DNA from: Arabidopsis thaliana
Lineage: Eukaryota > Streptophyta > Magnoliopsida > Brassicales > Brassicaceae
NCBI RefSeq assembly: GCF_000001735.4
Contig: NC_003070.9
Location: 27,017,971 to 27,081,970 of the forward strand
Direction: 5' to 3'
DNA: 64,000 nucleotides
Shown piece by piece: positions 36,364 through 47,774 of this stretch. The translations under genes were made by a program, and so were the position numbers. Below the pieces are notes generated by a model. That model was not told the DNA's origin. It was given only the letters and a program-made list of their open reading frames with translations, and made no database searches. The stretch's first letter is position 1. Each line of letters starts with the position of its first letter.

Positions 36364-38130
36364 ATGGGAGCCTATGAAACAGAAAAACCAACTAAAGATG
36401 CGGCGGCTCTAGAGACACAGTCGCCGGAAGATTTCGATCAACCATCTCCGCTTCGTAAAATCATCTCCGTCGCTTCCATCGCCGCCGGTGTACAGTTCGG
36501 GTGGGCCTTACAGCTCTCTCTTCTTACTCCGTACGTTCAACTCCTCGGAATCCCTCACAAATGGTCATCTCTCATTTGGCTCTGTGGTCCAGTCTCCGGC
36601 ATGATTGTTCAACCAATCGTCGGTTTCCACAGTGACCGATGTAGGTCCAAATTTGGTCGCCGTCGTCCTTTCATCGCCACCGGAGCCGCACTCGTCGCCG
36701 TCGCTGTTTTCCTCATCGGTTACGCTGCGGATTTCGGTTATAAAATGGGAGATAAACTCGAGGAGAAGGTTAAAGTTCGAGCTATAGGGATCTTTGCTCT
36801 CGGGTTCTGGATCCTCGACGTAGCCAACAACACCTTACAAGGACCTTGCCGTGCTTTCTTAGCCGACTTAGCCGCCGGTGACGCTAAGAGAACGCGAGTC
36901 GCAAACGCGTTTTTCTCTTTTTTTATGGCGGTTGGAAACGTTTTGGGTTATGCGGCTGGTTCGTACACTAACCTCCACAAGATGTTTCCGTTCACAATGA
37001 CAAAAGCTTGCGATATCTATTGCGCCAATCTCAAGACTTGTTTCTTCTTATCCATCACTCTCCTCCTCATCGTCACCGTCACGTCTCTTTGGTACGTTAA
37101 TGACAAACAATGGTCTCCGCCGCCGCGAAATGCCGACGACGACGAGAAGACCTCAAGCGTTCCTTTGTTCGGTGAAATCTTTGGAGCATTCAAAGTCATG
37201 AAACGTCCCATGTGGATGCTTCTAATCGTCACGGCCTTAAACTGGATCGCTTGGTTCCCATTTCTTTTGTTCGATACTGATTGGATGGGTCGTGAAGTGT
37301 TCGGTGGAGATTCAGATGGAAATGAACGATCGAAGAAACTATACAGTCTTGGAGTCCAATCTGGTGCAATGGGATTGATGTTTAACTCTATAGTTCTTGG
37401 TTTCATGTCACTTGGTGTTGAATGGATTGGTCGGAAATTAGGAGGAGCTAAACGGCTTTGGGGTATTGTCAATTTCATCCTAGCCGCTGGTTTGGCCATG
37501 ACGGTTCTCGTTACGAAATTCGCCGAGGATCACCGGAAAACCGCCGGTGATTTAGCCGGACCGAGCGCTAGTGTTAAAGCTGGAGCTTTAAGTCTCTTTG
37601 CTGTTCTTGGTATCCCATTAGCTGTAAGTACACTTTTGTGTTGTCTTGTTAAAAAACTTTTTGCTTTGCTTAAACTAACATTAATCGATTCGTTTTTTAT
37701 TATTTACAGATTACTTTCAGTACTCCTTTTGCTCTAGCATCCATATTCTCAAGCTGCTCCGGTGCAGGCCAAGGTAAATATATACATCTTTAATATTAAA
37801 GTTACTAAAGTTACAAATATGTGGGACCGTAACTATTATATTTTGGTTTCATCCACCTTATGCAATTATAACATAGGTATTTAAATTGTTTTTGTGATGT
37901 TTTGATTTACAGGACTTTCATTAGGAGTTTTAAATTTGGCGATTGTGATACCACAAATGATAGTCTCACTAGGAGGTGGACCTTTCGACGCCTTGTTCGG
38001 CGGTGGAAACTTACCGGCGTTTATCGTTGCAGCAATTGCAGCGGCGATTAGTGGAGTATTAGCGTTAACCGTTTTACCTTCACCACCACCGGACGCACCC
38101 AAGGCAACGACCATGGGAGGATTCCACTAG
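36364..38130 (+). CDS. SUC1: SUC1, sucrose/H+ symporter (3 exons, 513 aa)
   Basis: Exons: 36364-37623, 37710-37773 and 37913-38130 (1542 nt). Plasma-membrane sucrose-proton symporter of the GPH/SUT family with twelve membrane helices, known in pollen, trichomes and roots (established knowledge). Visible landmarks: [14 protein letters not shown] in helix 1, the conserved His65 in LLGIPHKW, the loop 2-3 motif [33 protein letters not shown] and [13 protein letters not shown] FDTDWMGRE. The long leader is A- and T-rich. The downstream paralogue SUC5 shares the exon structure exactly, including the 64-nt middle exon. The identification rests on protein length and position next to SUC5. Confidence 0.96.
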
Positions 38131-38710
38131 TTTACTATTTTTTTTTTTTAATGAAACTCATCAAATACAGTATTACTGTGCGAAACTGCAAAAACCCAAA
38201 TAAAAGAAAAGAATGGATAAAATGATAAAATCTAATAAACCTTGGGTCGTCTGTATTTCACCCTTTTTTAGTTTTTTTTCTTCTTTTTTTATAACTTTTG
38301 TCACTTATTTTAATTTGAAATAGAATGTTTTTTTTTTTTGCCCTTAAATAAGATTTGTGTGTTGAGTACAATTGTTTACTGTTTGCTTCGGTAGAACAAA
38401 TATCCAACTAGAAAGTAATTCCCTCTACCCTCAGAAAAGAAAATTTTGATAATAATGTATGGCAATTCTTTTATATATAGGGAACAAGTTGAACAATTTA
38501 TGTAGTTTAGAACGGTTTAGGCGATAAATAACCATTAATAATACCAGTTAAATTAATTAATATGATTAATAATTTTAAAAATACTTATTAATAAATATTA
38601 AAACAATTCTCATGTAAGTACATAAAATATAAACCTAGAAGATATTAAAATATTAAATATTAAATAAGAAACCTTAAATATTCTTGCAAACAACTAGTCC
38701 AATCAATATG
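38131..38710. repeat. SUC1 3' flank, paralogous to the SUC5 upstream flank
   Basis: The sequence after the SUC1 stop aligns with about 39730-40295. Shared words include ATCAAATA(GACAAAT)ACAGTATTA(C/T)TGTGC, AAATCTAATAAACCTTGG, AATTCTCATGTAA and ACCTTAAATATTCTTG(C/T)AAAC. So the 3' end of a SUC gene plus about 0.5 kb of flank was duplicated in tandem. Confidence 0.7.
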
Positions 38711-39655
38711 ACATTTTTGTATTCTATAAACACACTGTATTATAATATAAACTATACAGTATGTTTCTTAGCACAGTATGACACTTAACAACTTGATGAT
38801 TTATACTAGGCAACAACCAATGTTTTTGAAGATCATACAATATCATTTATAAGTATATCATTTTTTATATTACAAAATGAAAGATTGTTTTGGTCAACAA
38901 TATGCGGGCTTGAACCCTCAGTGGCGATACAACATTTTACATATCTATATATAAGTTTTTTCCACCAATTTTTAGAATATTTGCCTAAAATATAAGAATG
39001 TTTATACTGCTTAATTAGTGAGTAAGAACAGGTAGTCCATATCCATTTTATACAATTCGGACTCAGTTGTCACGACTTCGTTAATTGGCAACTTTGGCAA
39101 GTATGTTGATTTCAGAACACATCGAATCAACAAAGGACAGTCTATTGTGTTAAGTTGCAAACGATCAAAACAAGGCTGGCGTAACATAAATGAAGGCCTT
39201 TGGGCTAAATAAATATAATAGATACATCAAAATACAACTTTCAATTTGGACAGACTTGAAGCCTTCTATAATTTGGCCTGGATCAATACTCCTTTTAAGA
39301 CTAAGGTGTATCAGCCCAGTCTTTTGATTTTTGATTATTTTTTTTGTAAACCGAGGCAAGATTTTTGATAGGCAATAATCCTACTTTATAATACATTCGG
39401 AGTGTGTATTCAATTAAACATTTTAAATGATTTGTGTTAAAATAACAAATTCAGCCTCACAATTTAATGTTAAGGATACAATCATATCATCCTTTCATTA
39501 CCTCTTATGCAATTTACCACAAATGATTGAAACCTCTTATTCAACTAGAGGTTTTGAAATATTGATATATATATTTGGATTTTGTAAATAATTAAGGTTT
39601 TTAAATTATGTCATTTAATTATTTGAAAAATGAGGGTAAATAAGATTTTGTACAT
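38711..39655. other. Unique spacer between SUC1 flank and the SUC relic
   Basis: About 0.95 kb of AT-rich DNA with no gene. At 38908-38930 is the short GGGCTTGAACCC, and near 39315-39370 GATTTTTGAT flanks a T-tract insert. Otherwise nothing recognisable. Confidence 0.5.
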
Positions 39656-39990
39656 GACTTTTTTTAAGGAGTTTTAAGTTTGGCAATTGTGATACTACAA
39701 ATGATAGTAGTGTGACAGTGTCACCTTGGATTCCATTAATTTTCTATGTTCCCTTTTCATGAAATTCATCAAATAGACAAATACAGTATTATTGTGCAAA
39801 ACCCAAATAAATGAAAAGGTAAAATCTAATAAACCTTGGACCGTCTATTTCACCCTTCTTTTAGTCTTCTTACTGACTTTAATTTGAAATAGAATTGGTT
39901 TTTGTTTTTGGCCTTCAGTAAACATTGTGTGTAACTAAAGTCTTCTTTTGTTAACAAGAAAGACCCAGAAGATCACACTAGAGAAAATAA
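39656..39990 (+). pseudogene. Relic of a SUC-type last exon and 3' UTR
   Basis: The sequence from 39656 matches the start of SUC1/SUC5 exon 3 (GACTTTCATTAGGAGTTTTA in SUC1), continuing with TTTGGCAATTGTGATAC and ACAAATGATAGTA. It then jumps over most of the exon to GATTCCATTA, the last codons of SUC5, and runs on through the paralogous 3' UTR. The splice acceptor CAG is changed to CAT. No SUC promoter or earlier exon is attached, so it cannot make a transporter. It shows that the SUC1-SUC5 interval once contained a further SUC 3' end. Confidence 0.8.
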
Positions 39991-40320
39991 GTCCTTTTTA
40001 TGGCACTTCTTTTTGAATTAGATGGGGGAAAAGTTGAATTACTTTACTTTATTTTTATTTAGGTAAATAAATTACTTAATATGACTTCAAAAAATAGACA
40101 TTAAATAAAATTTGTTAAACTTAATTAATTTGATATTTGATTAATTCAAATTACTTAGAAACATTTTAATTCTCATGTAAAGATACTGACCAAAAAATAT
40201 TAAAAAGTATATACTACTAAAATAAGGACGTCCGTTAAATTATAAACCTTAAATATTCTTGTAAACAACTAAGTTTAGTCAACTAAAAAAAACAAAACAA
40301 AGAGGAGTTAATGACCTACT

Positions 40321-40424
40321 GCCACGTGTCCTCACATTGTCATGCACTCACACAAATGAGATTTCTAACTGCGTCTCTTATCTGGAAAATAATCTCATTC
40401 CTTCTTCTTCCTCGCCTATAAATA
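40321..40424 (+). promoter_or_regulatory. SUC5 core promoter (G-box and TATA)
   Basis: GCCACGTGTC at 40321-40330 and TATAAATA at 40417-40424, 105 bp before the ATG, mirror the SUC1 promoter. The leader is shorter than that of SUC1 and lacks most of its A-rich stretch. Confidence 0.7.
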
Positions 40425-40521
40425 CAACTCCAATGTCTCATCTCCTACATCACAAAACTAAATCCCCACTTTCACAACAAAAAAACTCTTTTCTTTTTGT
40501 CTGCTCGTTTTTCTTTTCATA

Positions 40522-42603
40522 ATGGGAGCCTTGGAAGCAGAAAGAGCCGCCAACAATGCTACGGCGTTAGAGACACAGTCGTCACCGGAAGATCTCGGTC
40601 AACCATCTCCTCTGCGTAAGATCATCTCCGTCGCTTCAATCGCCGCCGGTGTACAGTTCGGGTGGGCCTTACAGCTTTCTCTTCTGACTCCTTACATACA
40701 ACTCCTCGGGATCCCTCACAAATGGTCGTCTTACATGTGGCTTTGTGGTCCTATCTCCGGCATGATTGTTCAACCGATCGTCGGTTACCACAGTGACCGA
40801 TGCGAGTCCAGATTCGGTCGCCGTCGTCCTTTCATTGCCGCCGGAGTCGCACTCGTAGCCGTCTCGGTTTTCCTTATCGGATTCGCGGCGGATATGGGAC
40901 ATAGTTTTGGAGATAAACTCGAGAACAAGGTAAGGACTCGAGCCATTATAATCTTCCTAACCGGGTTTTGGTTCCTCGACGTGGCTAACAACACCTTACA
41001 AGGACCATGCCGTGCTTTCTTAGCCGATTTAGCCGCCGGAGACGCTAAAAAAACGCGAGTCGCAAACGCGTGTTTCTCCTTCTTTATGGCGGTTGGAAAC
41101 GTTTTGGGTTACGCTGCTGGATCTTACACTAACCTTCACAAAATGTTTCCTTTCACAATGACAAAAGCTTGCGACATCTATTGTGCGAATCTCAAGACTT
41201 GTTTCTTCTTATCCATCACTCTCCTCCTTATCGTCACATTCTCGTCTCTATGGTACGTTAAAGACAAACAATGGTCTCCACCTCAAGGAGACAAGGAGGA
41301 GAAAACATCAAGTCTTTTTTTCTTTGGAGAAATCTTTGGAGCTGTTAGACACATGAAACGTCCCATGGTGATGCTTCTAATTGTCACGGTCATTAATTGG
41401 ATCGCTTGGTTTCCATTTATTTTGTATGATACCGATTGGATGGGTCGTGAAGTGTACGGTGGAAACTCAGATGGAGATGAACGATCGAAGAAACTTTACG
41501 ACCAAGGAGTTCAGGCTGGTGCATTGGGATTGATGTTTAATTCTATACTTCTTGGTTTCGTGTCACTTGGTGTTGAATCGATTGGTCGGAAAATGGGAGG
41601 AGCTAAACGACTTTGGGGATGTGTGAATTTCATACTCGCCATAGGTTTGGCCATGACGGTTCTTGTTACTAAATCGGCTGAGCATCACCGGGAAATCGCC
41701 GGTCCTTTAGCCGGACCGAGCAGTGGTATTAAAGCCGGAGTATTTAGTCTCTTTACCGTTCTTGGTATCCCATTGGCCGTAAGTACACTTTTGTTTTGTC
41801 CTTTTGTTTTCTTTACAATTTTAGGTTTGTAACCGATTCTTTTTTCTTGTGTAATTATTATGACAGATTACTTACAGTATTCCATTTGCACTAGCGTCCA
41901 TTTTCTCAACCAATTCCGGTGCCGGCCAAGGTAATTTTCATTTATTTAAAATGTTAAGTTACAAATCTAATGGTCAGATTCTGATAATGTAGGACATATT
42001 AGCATTTATTGAGTTCAAACGTTTGATTTGAATAATTAATTGAAAAGATTATGTTTCCAATTTTGTGTATTATTGTATCTATCTATTCAAAAGTAATTCT
42101 TTCCTTTATTGCATAGGAGAAAAAAGGGAGTAAATATTTCCTTTGTAACTTTTTTCAAAGTCTTTTCTTGTTAATGTGGATTATCTACCAAGTTTATCTA
42201 TAGCATTTAATAGGGTGAGATTTATTAACTTAATTATATTAATTAAGATTTCTATGTAATCTGCTCTTATATTTTCATTATCCATAGGTTTCATCATTCA
42301 TGCACCTAATGTTTGAAACGTAGACAGTTTCTTTTGCAACATAAGTAAATATTTAAATTTAACGAAAACGTGTTTCTTTTTACAGGACTTTCATTAGGCG
42401 TTTTAAATATAGCGATTTGTATACCACAAATGATAGTATCATTCTCAAGTGGACCATTGGACGCTCAATTCGGCGGTGGAAACCTACCTTCATTTGTGGT
42501 CGGAGCAATTGCCGCGGCGGTTAGTGGAGTCTTAGCGTTAACCGTTTTACCTTCACCGCCTCCGGACGCACCAGCCATGTCAGGGGCTATGGGATTCCAT
42601 TAG
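40522..42603 (+). CDS. SUC5: SUC5, sucrose (and biotin)/H+ symporter (3 exons, 512 aa)
   Basis: Exons: 40522-41778, 41867-41930 and 42386-42603 (1539 nt). Tandem paralogue of SUC1 with the same twelve-helix GPH/SUT architecture, His in LLGIPHKW and loop motif [13 protein letters not shown]. AtSUC5 is known as an endosperm plasma-membrane symporter that also carries biotin. Differences from SUC1 cluster in the N-terminus, the central cytosolic loop (shorter, with KEEKTSS) and the extreme C-terminus. Intron 2 is 455 nt against 139 in SUC1. High similarity in exons and promoter, with divergence in introns, suggests purifying selection or occasional gene conversion (inference). Confidence 0.96.
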
Positions 42604-43493
42604 TTAACTAGTTTTTACATATATATGAATTTCCATCTAATACAGTATTGTTGTGCAAAAGTGAAACCCCCAAAAAATGGATAAAGTGAGAAAAATAAAC
42701 CTTGGTCGTCTGTCTTTTACTGTTCTTTAGTTTTTTTTTTTTTTTTACTTTTGTTATTGATGTTAGTCAATTTGTTTTCGTTTTGTTTGGACGTTAATAA
42801 ATTCTGTGTTTGACTACAATTTTTTTACTGTTTTTTTTGCTTCGGTGAAAGAAAGATCCAACTAGAGAAAATAATCCCAAAACAAAAAATCAACATTCAA
42901 AATCTGAGCTCTTTTCTAAAATTAAATTCAAAACATGAACTTATTCTATGTAATTTTTTTTTTTTGTTTTAAAGACATGGCCAATGGGCCTTTCACTCTT
43001 GTCAAACCCATTTGAGTCGGGCTTTAGTCATAACTCATTTTAAAGATTAAGGAATATGAGGCCAGTTCTTTTGTCACAATCCTAGTTTAAGCTTGTCTCA
43101 CTTACCAATTACGTCTCTCAAAAGACAAATTTTAAAAAATCTATAATCTCTACTCTCTAACATGTATATATATATGATAAACTCGTTGGCTATTACAACT
43201 TTTAAATCACAAATGGCCTGATTGGAAAAAAATGTATACATAAATGATAAGTTTGTCACTGATTAATGCGAGAAAATTCTAATTATTTGCATTAATAAAA
43301 TTAGCGTAGTTAGGTTTTAAAAAGGTTTATACAATACATTATACATATTTATAAATTTAAATGTTTTTAAATTTATATTAAATTTATTTTATTATTTAGA
43401 TAAATCTTAAATAAAAAGAAACCAAATATTATTTGTTATTTTTTCGTGAAATTTATCTTTTTAATATATTTTTTATTTTAGTAAAAAGAAGGA
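42604..43493. other. SUC5 3' flank and NIPA-gene upstream region
   Basis: The first 250 bp or so are the SUC5 3' UTR and flank, sharing AATAAACCTTGG-TCGTCTGT and CCAACTAGAGAAAATAA-type words with the SUC1 flank or the relic. The rest is AT-rich, with the motif ATGGGCC near 42984 and no gene. Confidence 0.5.
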
Positions 43494-43721
43494 ATGGTGG
43501 CGCCGGAAACTGACCGTAGGGTCAGTCTAATTACTCTCTCAGCGTTTCTCTTTTTGGTCCTCAAATCTTCACCTTCAAGATCTTCTTCGTCCCTCGATCT
43601 CCGATTTCAAATCTCGTTTCTCCGTTCAAGCAACCTCTCTGAATTCCTAGTCTCACAGCAGGAATTAGTACTCGGCGAAGCGATTTCTGCTTCGATCTCT
43701 ACATCTGAAGTTCCGATCTGA
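43494..43721 (+). promoter_or_regulatory. Possible 75-codon uORF before the NIPA-type gene
   Basis: An AUG frame of 75 codons, Ser/Leu-rich, ends 62 nt before the main ATG at 43784. The stretch is CT-rich like a leader, but the transcription start is unknown, so the AUG may lie outside the mRNA. Confidence 0.35.
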
Positions 43722-43783
43722 CGAAATTTAGGGTTCGTCTGGGTCGAAGTTAAATAGGAAAAAGATTTCGAATTGGCTTGAGA

Positions 43784-46083
43784 ATGGCGGAATCTAGTGG
43801 AAGTTGGAGAGATTCTTATAAAGGAATGTCGTCTGATAACATCAAGGGTTTGGTTTTAGCGTTGTCTTCTAGTTTGTTCATTGGTGCTAGTTTCATTGTT
43901 AAGAAGAAAGGGCTTAAGAAAGCTGCGAGTACTGGTACTAGGGCAGGTATAAATCTCTTTCCTTTAATCGGATTTTGGTTTCTGGGTTTTGATTCTGGTG
44001 CTGGAATTGTGGTTTTAGACTGTGTAGAATTATGTTGAACTCAACGAGCAGATAACATCTCTGATAGATTTTGGATCTGTGATTCTAATTGAACTTATCA
44101 GGATTCAACTAGCTAGCTATTCAGAGGTTGTGAACAGATAGGAGATTTTGTGTTTCCTCTGTTGAACTTCATTTAGTAGTTAATAGCCACATTGTCGTTT
44201 CTAGTGATTACATTGTGGCATGTAAATGTTGTTCCTTTAGGTTTCCTTTTCATGGTATAATTCAATCTGATTTTTGTAGGTGTTGGTGGGTATTCTTATC
44301 TCTACGAGCCTCTTTGGTGGATTGGCATGACGACAAGTGAGTCTTCTTTGCTTTTTAATCTTCTTTCTTAGTGATTTGATTACTATGTTGTTGGTTTGTT
44401 TTGTTGCTCATTGGTTTCTGCTACTTCCAGTGTTACTTGGTGAAATTGCCAATTTCGCTGCTTATGCATTTGCGCCTGCTATACTTGTCACTCCTCTAGG
44501 TGCTGTCAGTATCATTATCAGGTAAGAGATTACTCATGTCTGACTCTTCCATCAGGTTTTCTATATACGATTGAATGTGTGATTTTTCTTTCTTTTCTCT
44601 TACACTTTGTTATCTGAATCTCAGTGCTGTCTTAGCTCATATTATATTACGGGAAAAACTACATATCTTTGGAATTCTTGGCTGTGCCTTATGTGTTGTG
44701 GGTTCCACAACAATTGTCTTACATGCCCCTCAAGAACGTGAAATTGACTCTGTGATTGAAGTTTGGAATCTTGCAACTGAACCAGGTGCGTTGCTTGATG
44801 GGGCTGTGATTTGAGCCATCTCATGACTCATGATTCTATTTCGCCTTCCATTCAATTTTCTAACTTCGTCTAGTTTGTTGCAGCATTCATGTTCTATGCG
44901 AGTCTGGTAATTGGGGCTGCTGTATTTCTCATTATCCGTTTTGTGCCCCAATATGGGCAAACAAATGTAATGGTTTACATTGGTATTTGTTCGCTCGTGG
45001 GATCATTATCGGTATGTAGTTTTTGGTATTTCCAGTTTGTAATCCTTTATTTCTTTAGAAGAATGTTGATTCCACTTTGCCTAAATTGATATTGTCAAAC
45101 TTGTGAACAGGTAATGAGTGTAAAAGCACTTGGAATAGCATTAAAGCTGACCTTTTCAGGAACAAATCAGTTATTTTATCCTCAAACATGGATATTCACC
45201 TTGGTCGTACTTACTTGTGTGGTAACCCAACTGAACTACTTAAACAAGGTAACTATTAATTAAGTGATTTTCAGGATAATCGATTGGAAGACTTTGACGT
45301 GGGTAATTAGATGTCTATCTTTGTTACTTAAAGAATTGCATTTTGTATTGTTTTCACTTGCAGGCTCTTGATACATTCAATACAGCTATAGTATCTCCTA
45401 TATACTACGTGATGTTCACATCTCTAACTATTTTGGCTAGTGTCATCATGTTTAAGGTATCCTCTGCTCCCACAAAATGTATCTATGGTTGTATGAGGGT
45501 GTTGTTTCAGACTTTCAGTACATGATTCAAATCGTTGTGGTTTTGAACAGGACTGGGATCGGCAAAACGGTACTCAAATTGTTACAGAAATATGTGGATT
45601 TGTTACAATACTTTCAGGCACTTTTCTTCTCCACAGAACAAAGGACATGGTCGAGGGTGCGTTCCTTAATTTCATTTATGGCACTTGTTATGCATATATA
45701 TGTTCTGACGGGCTAGATCTCGAGTTTTTGCATTCAATGAGAAAAAAACGTATGCGGATATGAAAAGAAATCGGAAGATATTCTAACTCTCTCTTAACTA
45801 CAAGGAATAAGAATATACATACTACATGTATGTACACACTCCTAGCTAGAATTTTGTAAACATAGTTTTGGTGATTGACAAAAGGATTGTCATCTGCTGT
45901 ATCCATACATTCTTAATACCAAGTCTCTGTATCCCTCTGGAGTTTTTGAGAGTTTGAAACTGACTGTTATTCGCTATTGTTATTGCAGGTTCGTCGGTAA
46001 TATTACCGTTGCGGATAAGCAAGCATATAAATGAAGAAGAAGGCATTCCACTCAGACGCCAAGAATCTCTCCGGTCACCTTAA
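43784..46083 (+). CDS. NIPA-type (DUF803) magnesium transporter-like protein (9 exons, 343 aa)
   Basis: Exons: 43784-43946, 44280-44336, 44431-44521, 44625-44785, 44884-45011, 45111-45248, 45364-45456, 45551-45656 and 45989-46083 (1032 nt). Multi-pass membrane protein of the NIPA/DUF803 family in the drug/metabolite transporter superfamily, with about nine helices. Landmarks are the short cytosolic start, [60 protein letters not shown] and [15 protein letters not shown]. Animal NIPA proteins carry Mg2+. Plant members are annotated by homology, and transport by this protein is inferred. The ATG at 43784 opens [10 protein letters not shown]. An in-frame TTG just before it is not a likely start. 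I think this is the member called NIPA4, but am not sure. Confidence 0.9.
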
Positions 46084-47252
46084 AAGCTTTTTCGCTCTGT
46101 TTTCTGGTCCACTGCGATAACTGCAAACCAGAGAATCAACCTTTTTTCCTTATCTCGACTTATTATGAACATGGACCATGGTTCTGTCTAACACTTACAA
46201 ATGGTTCAAGAAGATCGAAGAAGGAAAGAGGAGCAGCGAGGATGAGATCATCTTCTCCAATATCGGTAAATATGCTGTGAGTTCAAGCACACGCCATTAG
46301 CACACACCCACGCCTAAACCCTTGGTGTGACAGTTAAAATTTTATAAACAAGAGATGGGTTTTGCCTAAATTGGTCTTACAAGCATCTATAACTAAAGGT
46401 TTCAATTCAAGATTTGCATTATTTTTTATTGAATCTTCTATTTTTCTTCCTTAGTTGGTTTGAAGCTTTAAACCCTTTGAAAAACAAGAAATGGAGACTT
46501 TGAAAGTTGACGAAACACACATGTTTTATTATTAGTCAATAGTAATTTGATGAGGTGGAGTTATAACATTGATGATAATAGATAGTGACAACGTTCTATG
46601 TTCATCTTTTCCTCAATCAATCACTCCACCGGTAGATGAGATGTCAAATTGAAACTGCGTTATGTCACTCTCATTACTCTTTTTGTATACGTTTCTCATC
46701 TTATAGCTAATCCGAAACCAATTTATTTAAAACTTTATAATAGCATAAAACCTCTTAACTTCAAACAAGTTTCAACTTTCACATATCTTATAGGGATCAT
46801 GGTAAAAATGGTTAAAAGTTAAACCTGATTTGCATTACAAACAGAGGATTACGTGTATAAGGGCTATAAACTATATATTACCTAAAAAAGAAAACTAGAG
46901 TTGACTTATTGAGTAATAAAATCGCCTATAAATATCGTAACGAAAGAAAAAAGATCCCAAAAGAGACAAAATATTAATTTGTTACCATAGTTACAGATTT
47001 CTTTCGAATAATCAATCAATAAACAAAACTCTTTCTCTACAAGTCCTAAAATCCTTAGAGAAAGAAAGAAATAAAATAGAATAAGAGAACTTGTTGTAGC
47101 AGTTGAAGCAGAAAATAAACAGAGTAACGAATCCAACATCACAAAACAAAACACAAACTGTGTGTTGTCTCTCTTCTTTGGTCTTCTCTTCTTCTTCTTC
47201 TTCTTTTTCTTTTTAAGTATTTTTATTTTTTGGTTTCTTGATCTCAGAAAAA
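46084..47252. other. Intergenic between the NIPA-type gene and the 173-aa gene
   Basis: The first 200-300 bp are probably 3' UTR. The last 90 bp form a TTC/CT-rich leader ending in an ATG. Between them is AT-rich DNA with no coding frame or RNA gene I can recognise. Confidence 0.5.
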
Positions 47253-47774
47253 ATGGCTCTGAATAGTGTCTCCTCTGAAGAATTTACCTTCCCATCGCTA
47301 GCTTCTCATGATTCTTCTCACCATTCCGGTCTTGATTCACCTCCTTTGTGGAAACACTCACCGGTTACTTCCTTTCGCCGGAAAGATTACGACTTTGGTT
47401 TGGCAAGATTAGTCATTGGAAAAGACGGTGATCATGATCAGAGGAAGAGCTTCTCGTACGTGGAGATGAGAAGTCGTTGGATCGACGACAAAGAAGAGGA
47501 GAAAATGGATATGTTATGGGAAGATCTCAACGAAGAATTGCCTCCAAGAAGTCAGAGTTTGAGAATTGTACATGGCGGCGACGGTGGAGAGAAGAAAACG
47601 GCTTTGTTTCCCGATGAGAGCTCTGCCGTGGCCGTGGGGTGTGGGATGAAGTTATCGAAGAAGACAAAGAAGAAGACGAATCTGAACGTTTTGGTGTTGA
47701 TGAGGGTTTTGAAGAAGCTTATTGTGTTGCGAAGTTCGTCTCAGAGGTCGCCGGTGAAAACTCATCCACGGTGA
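47253..47774 (+). CDS. Uncharacterised plant protein (173 aa, intronless)
   Basis: An intact 173-codon frame starting MALNSVSSEEFTFPSLASHD. An in-frame ATG 15 nt upstream (47238) would add five residues, and I prefer the second, which sits after the A-rich end of the leader. I do not recognise a domain. The N-terminal half is Ser/His/Asp-rich. The middle has an acidic segment (DDKEEEKMDMLWEDLNEELP) that resembles other small Arabidopsis proteins of unknown function. The C-terminus is Lys-rich and then hydrophobic (NLNVLVLMRVLKKLIVL) before a basic end. No signal peptide. The length and coherent codon use over the full frame, together with a CT-rich leader, support a real gene. Confidence 0.75.
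   Translation: MALNSVSSEEFTFPSLASHDSSHHSGLDSPPLWKHSPVTSFRRKDYDFGLARLVIGKDGDHDQRKSFSYVEMRSRWIDDKEEEKMDMLWEDLNEELPPRSQSLRIVHGGDGGEKKTALFPDESSAVAVGCGMKLSKKTKKKTNLNVLVLMRVLKKLIVLRSSSQRSPVKTHPR

Noticed and set aside
37017..37499. Minus-strand open frame of 160 codons over SUC1
   Set aside because: It is the antisense shadow of SUC1 exon 1. SUC5 has no equivalent long frame in the same place.
38905..38935. GGGCTTGAACCC as a possible tRNA T-arm
   Set aside because: No anticodon or acceptor stem can be drawn around it.
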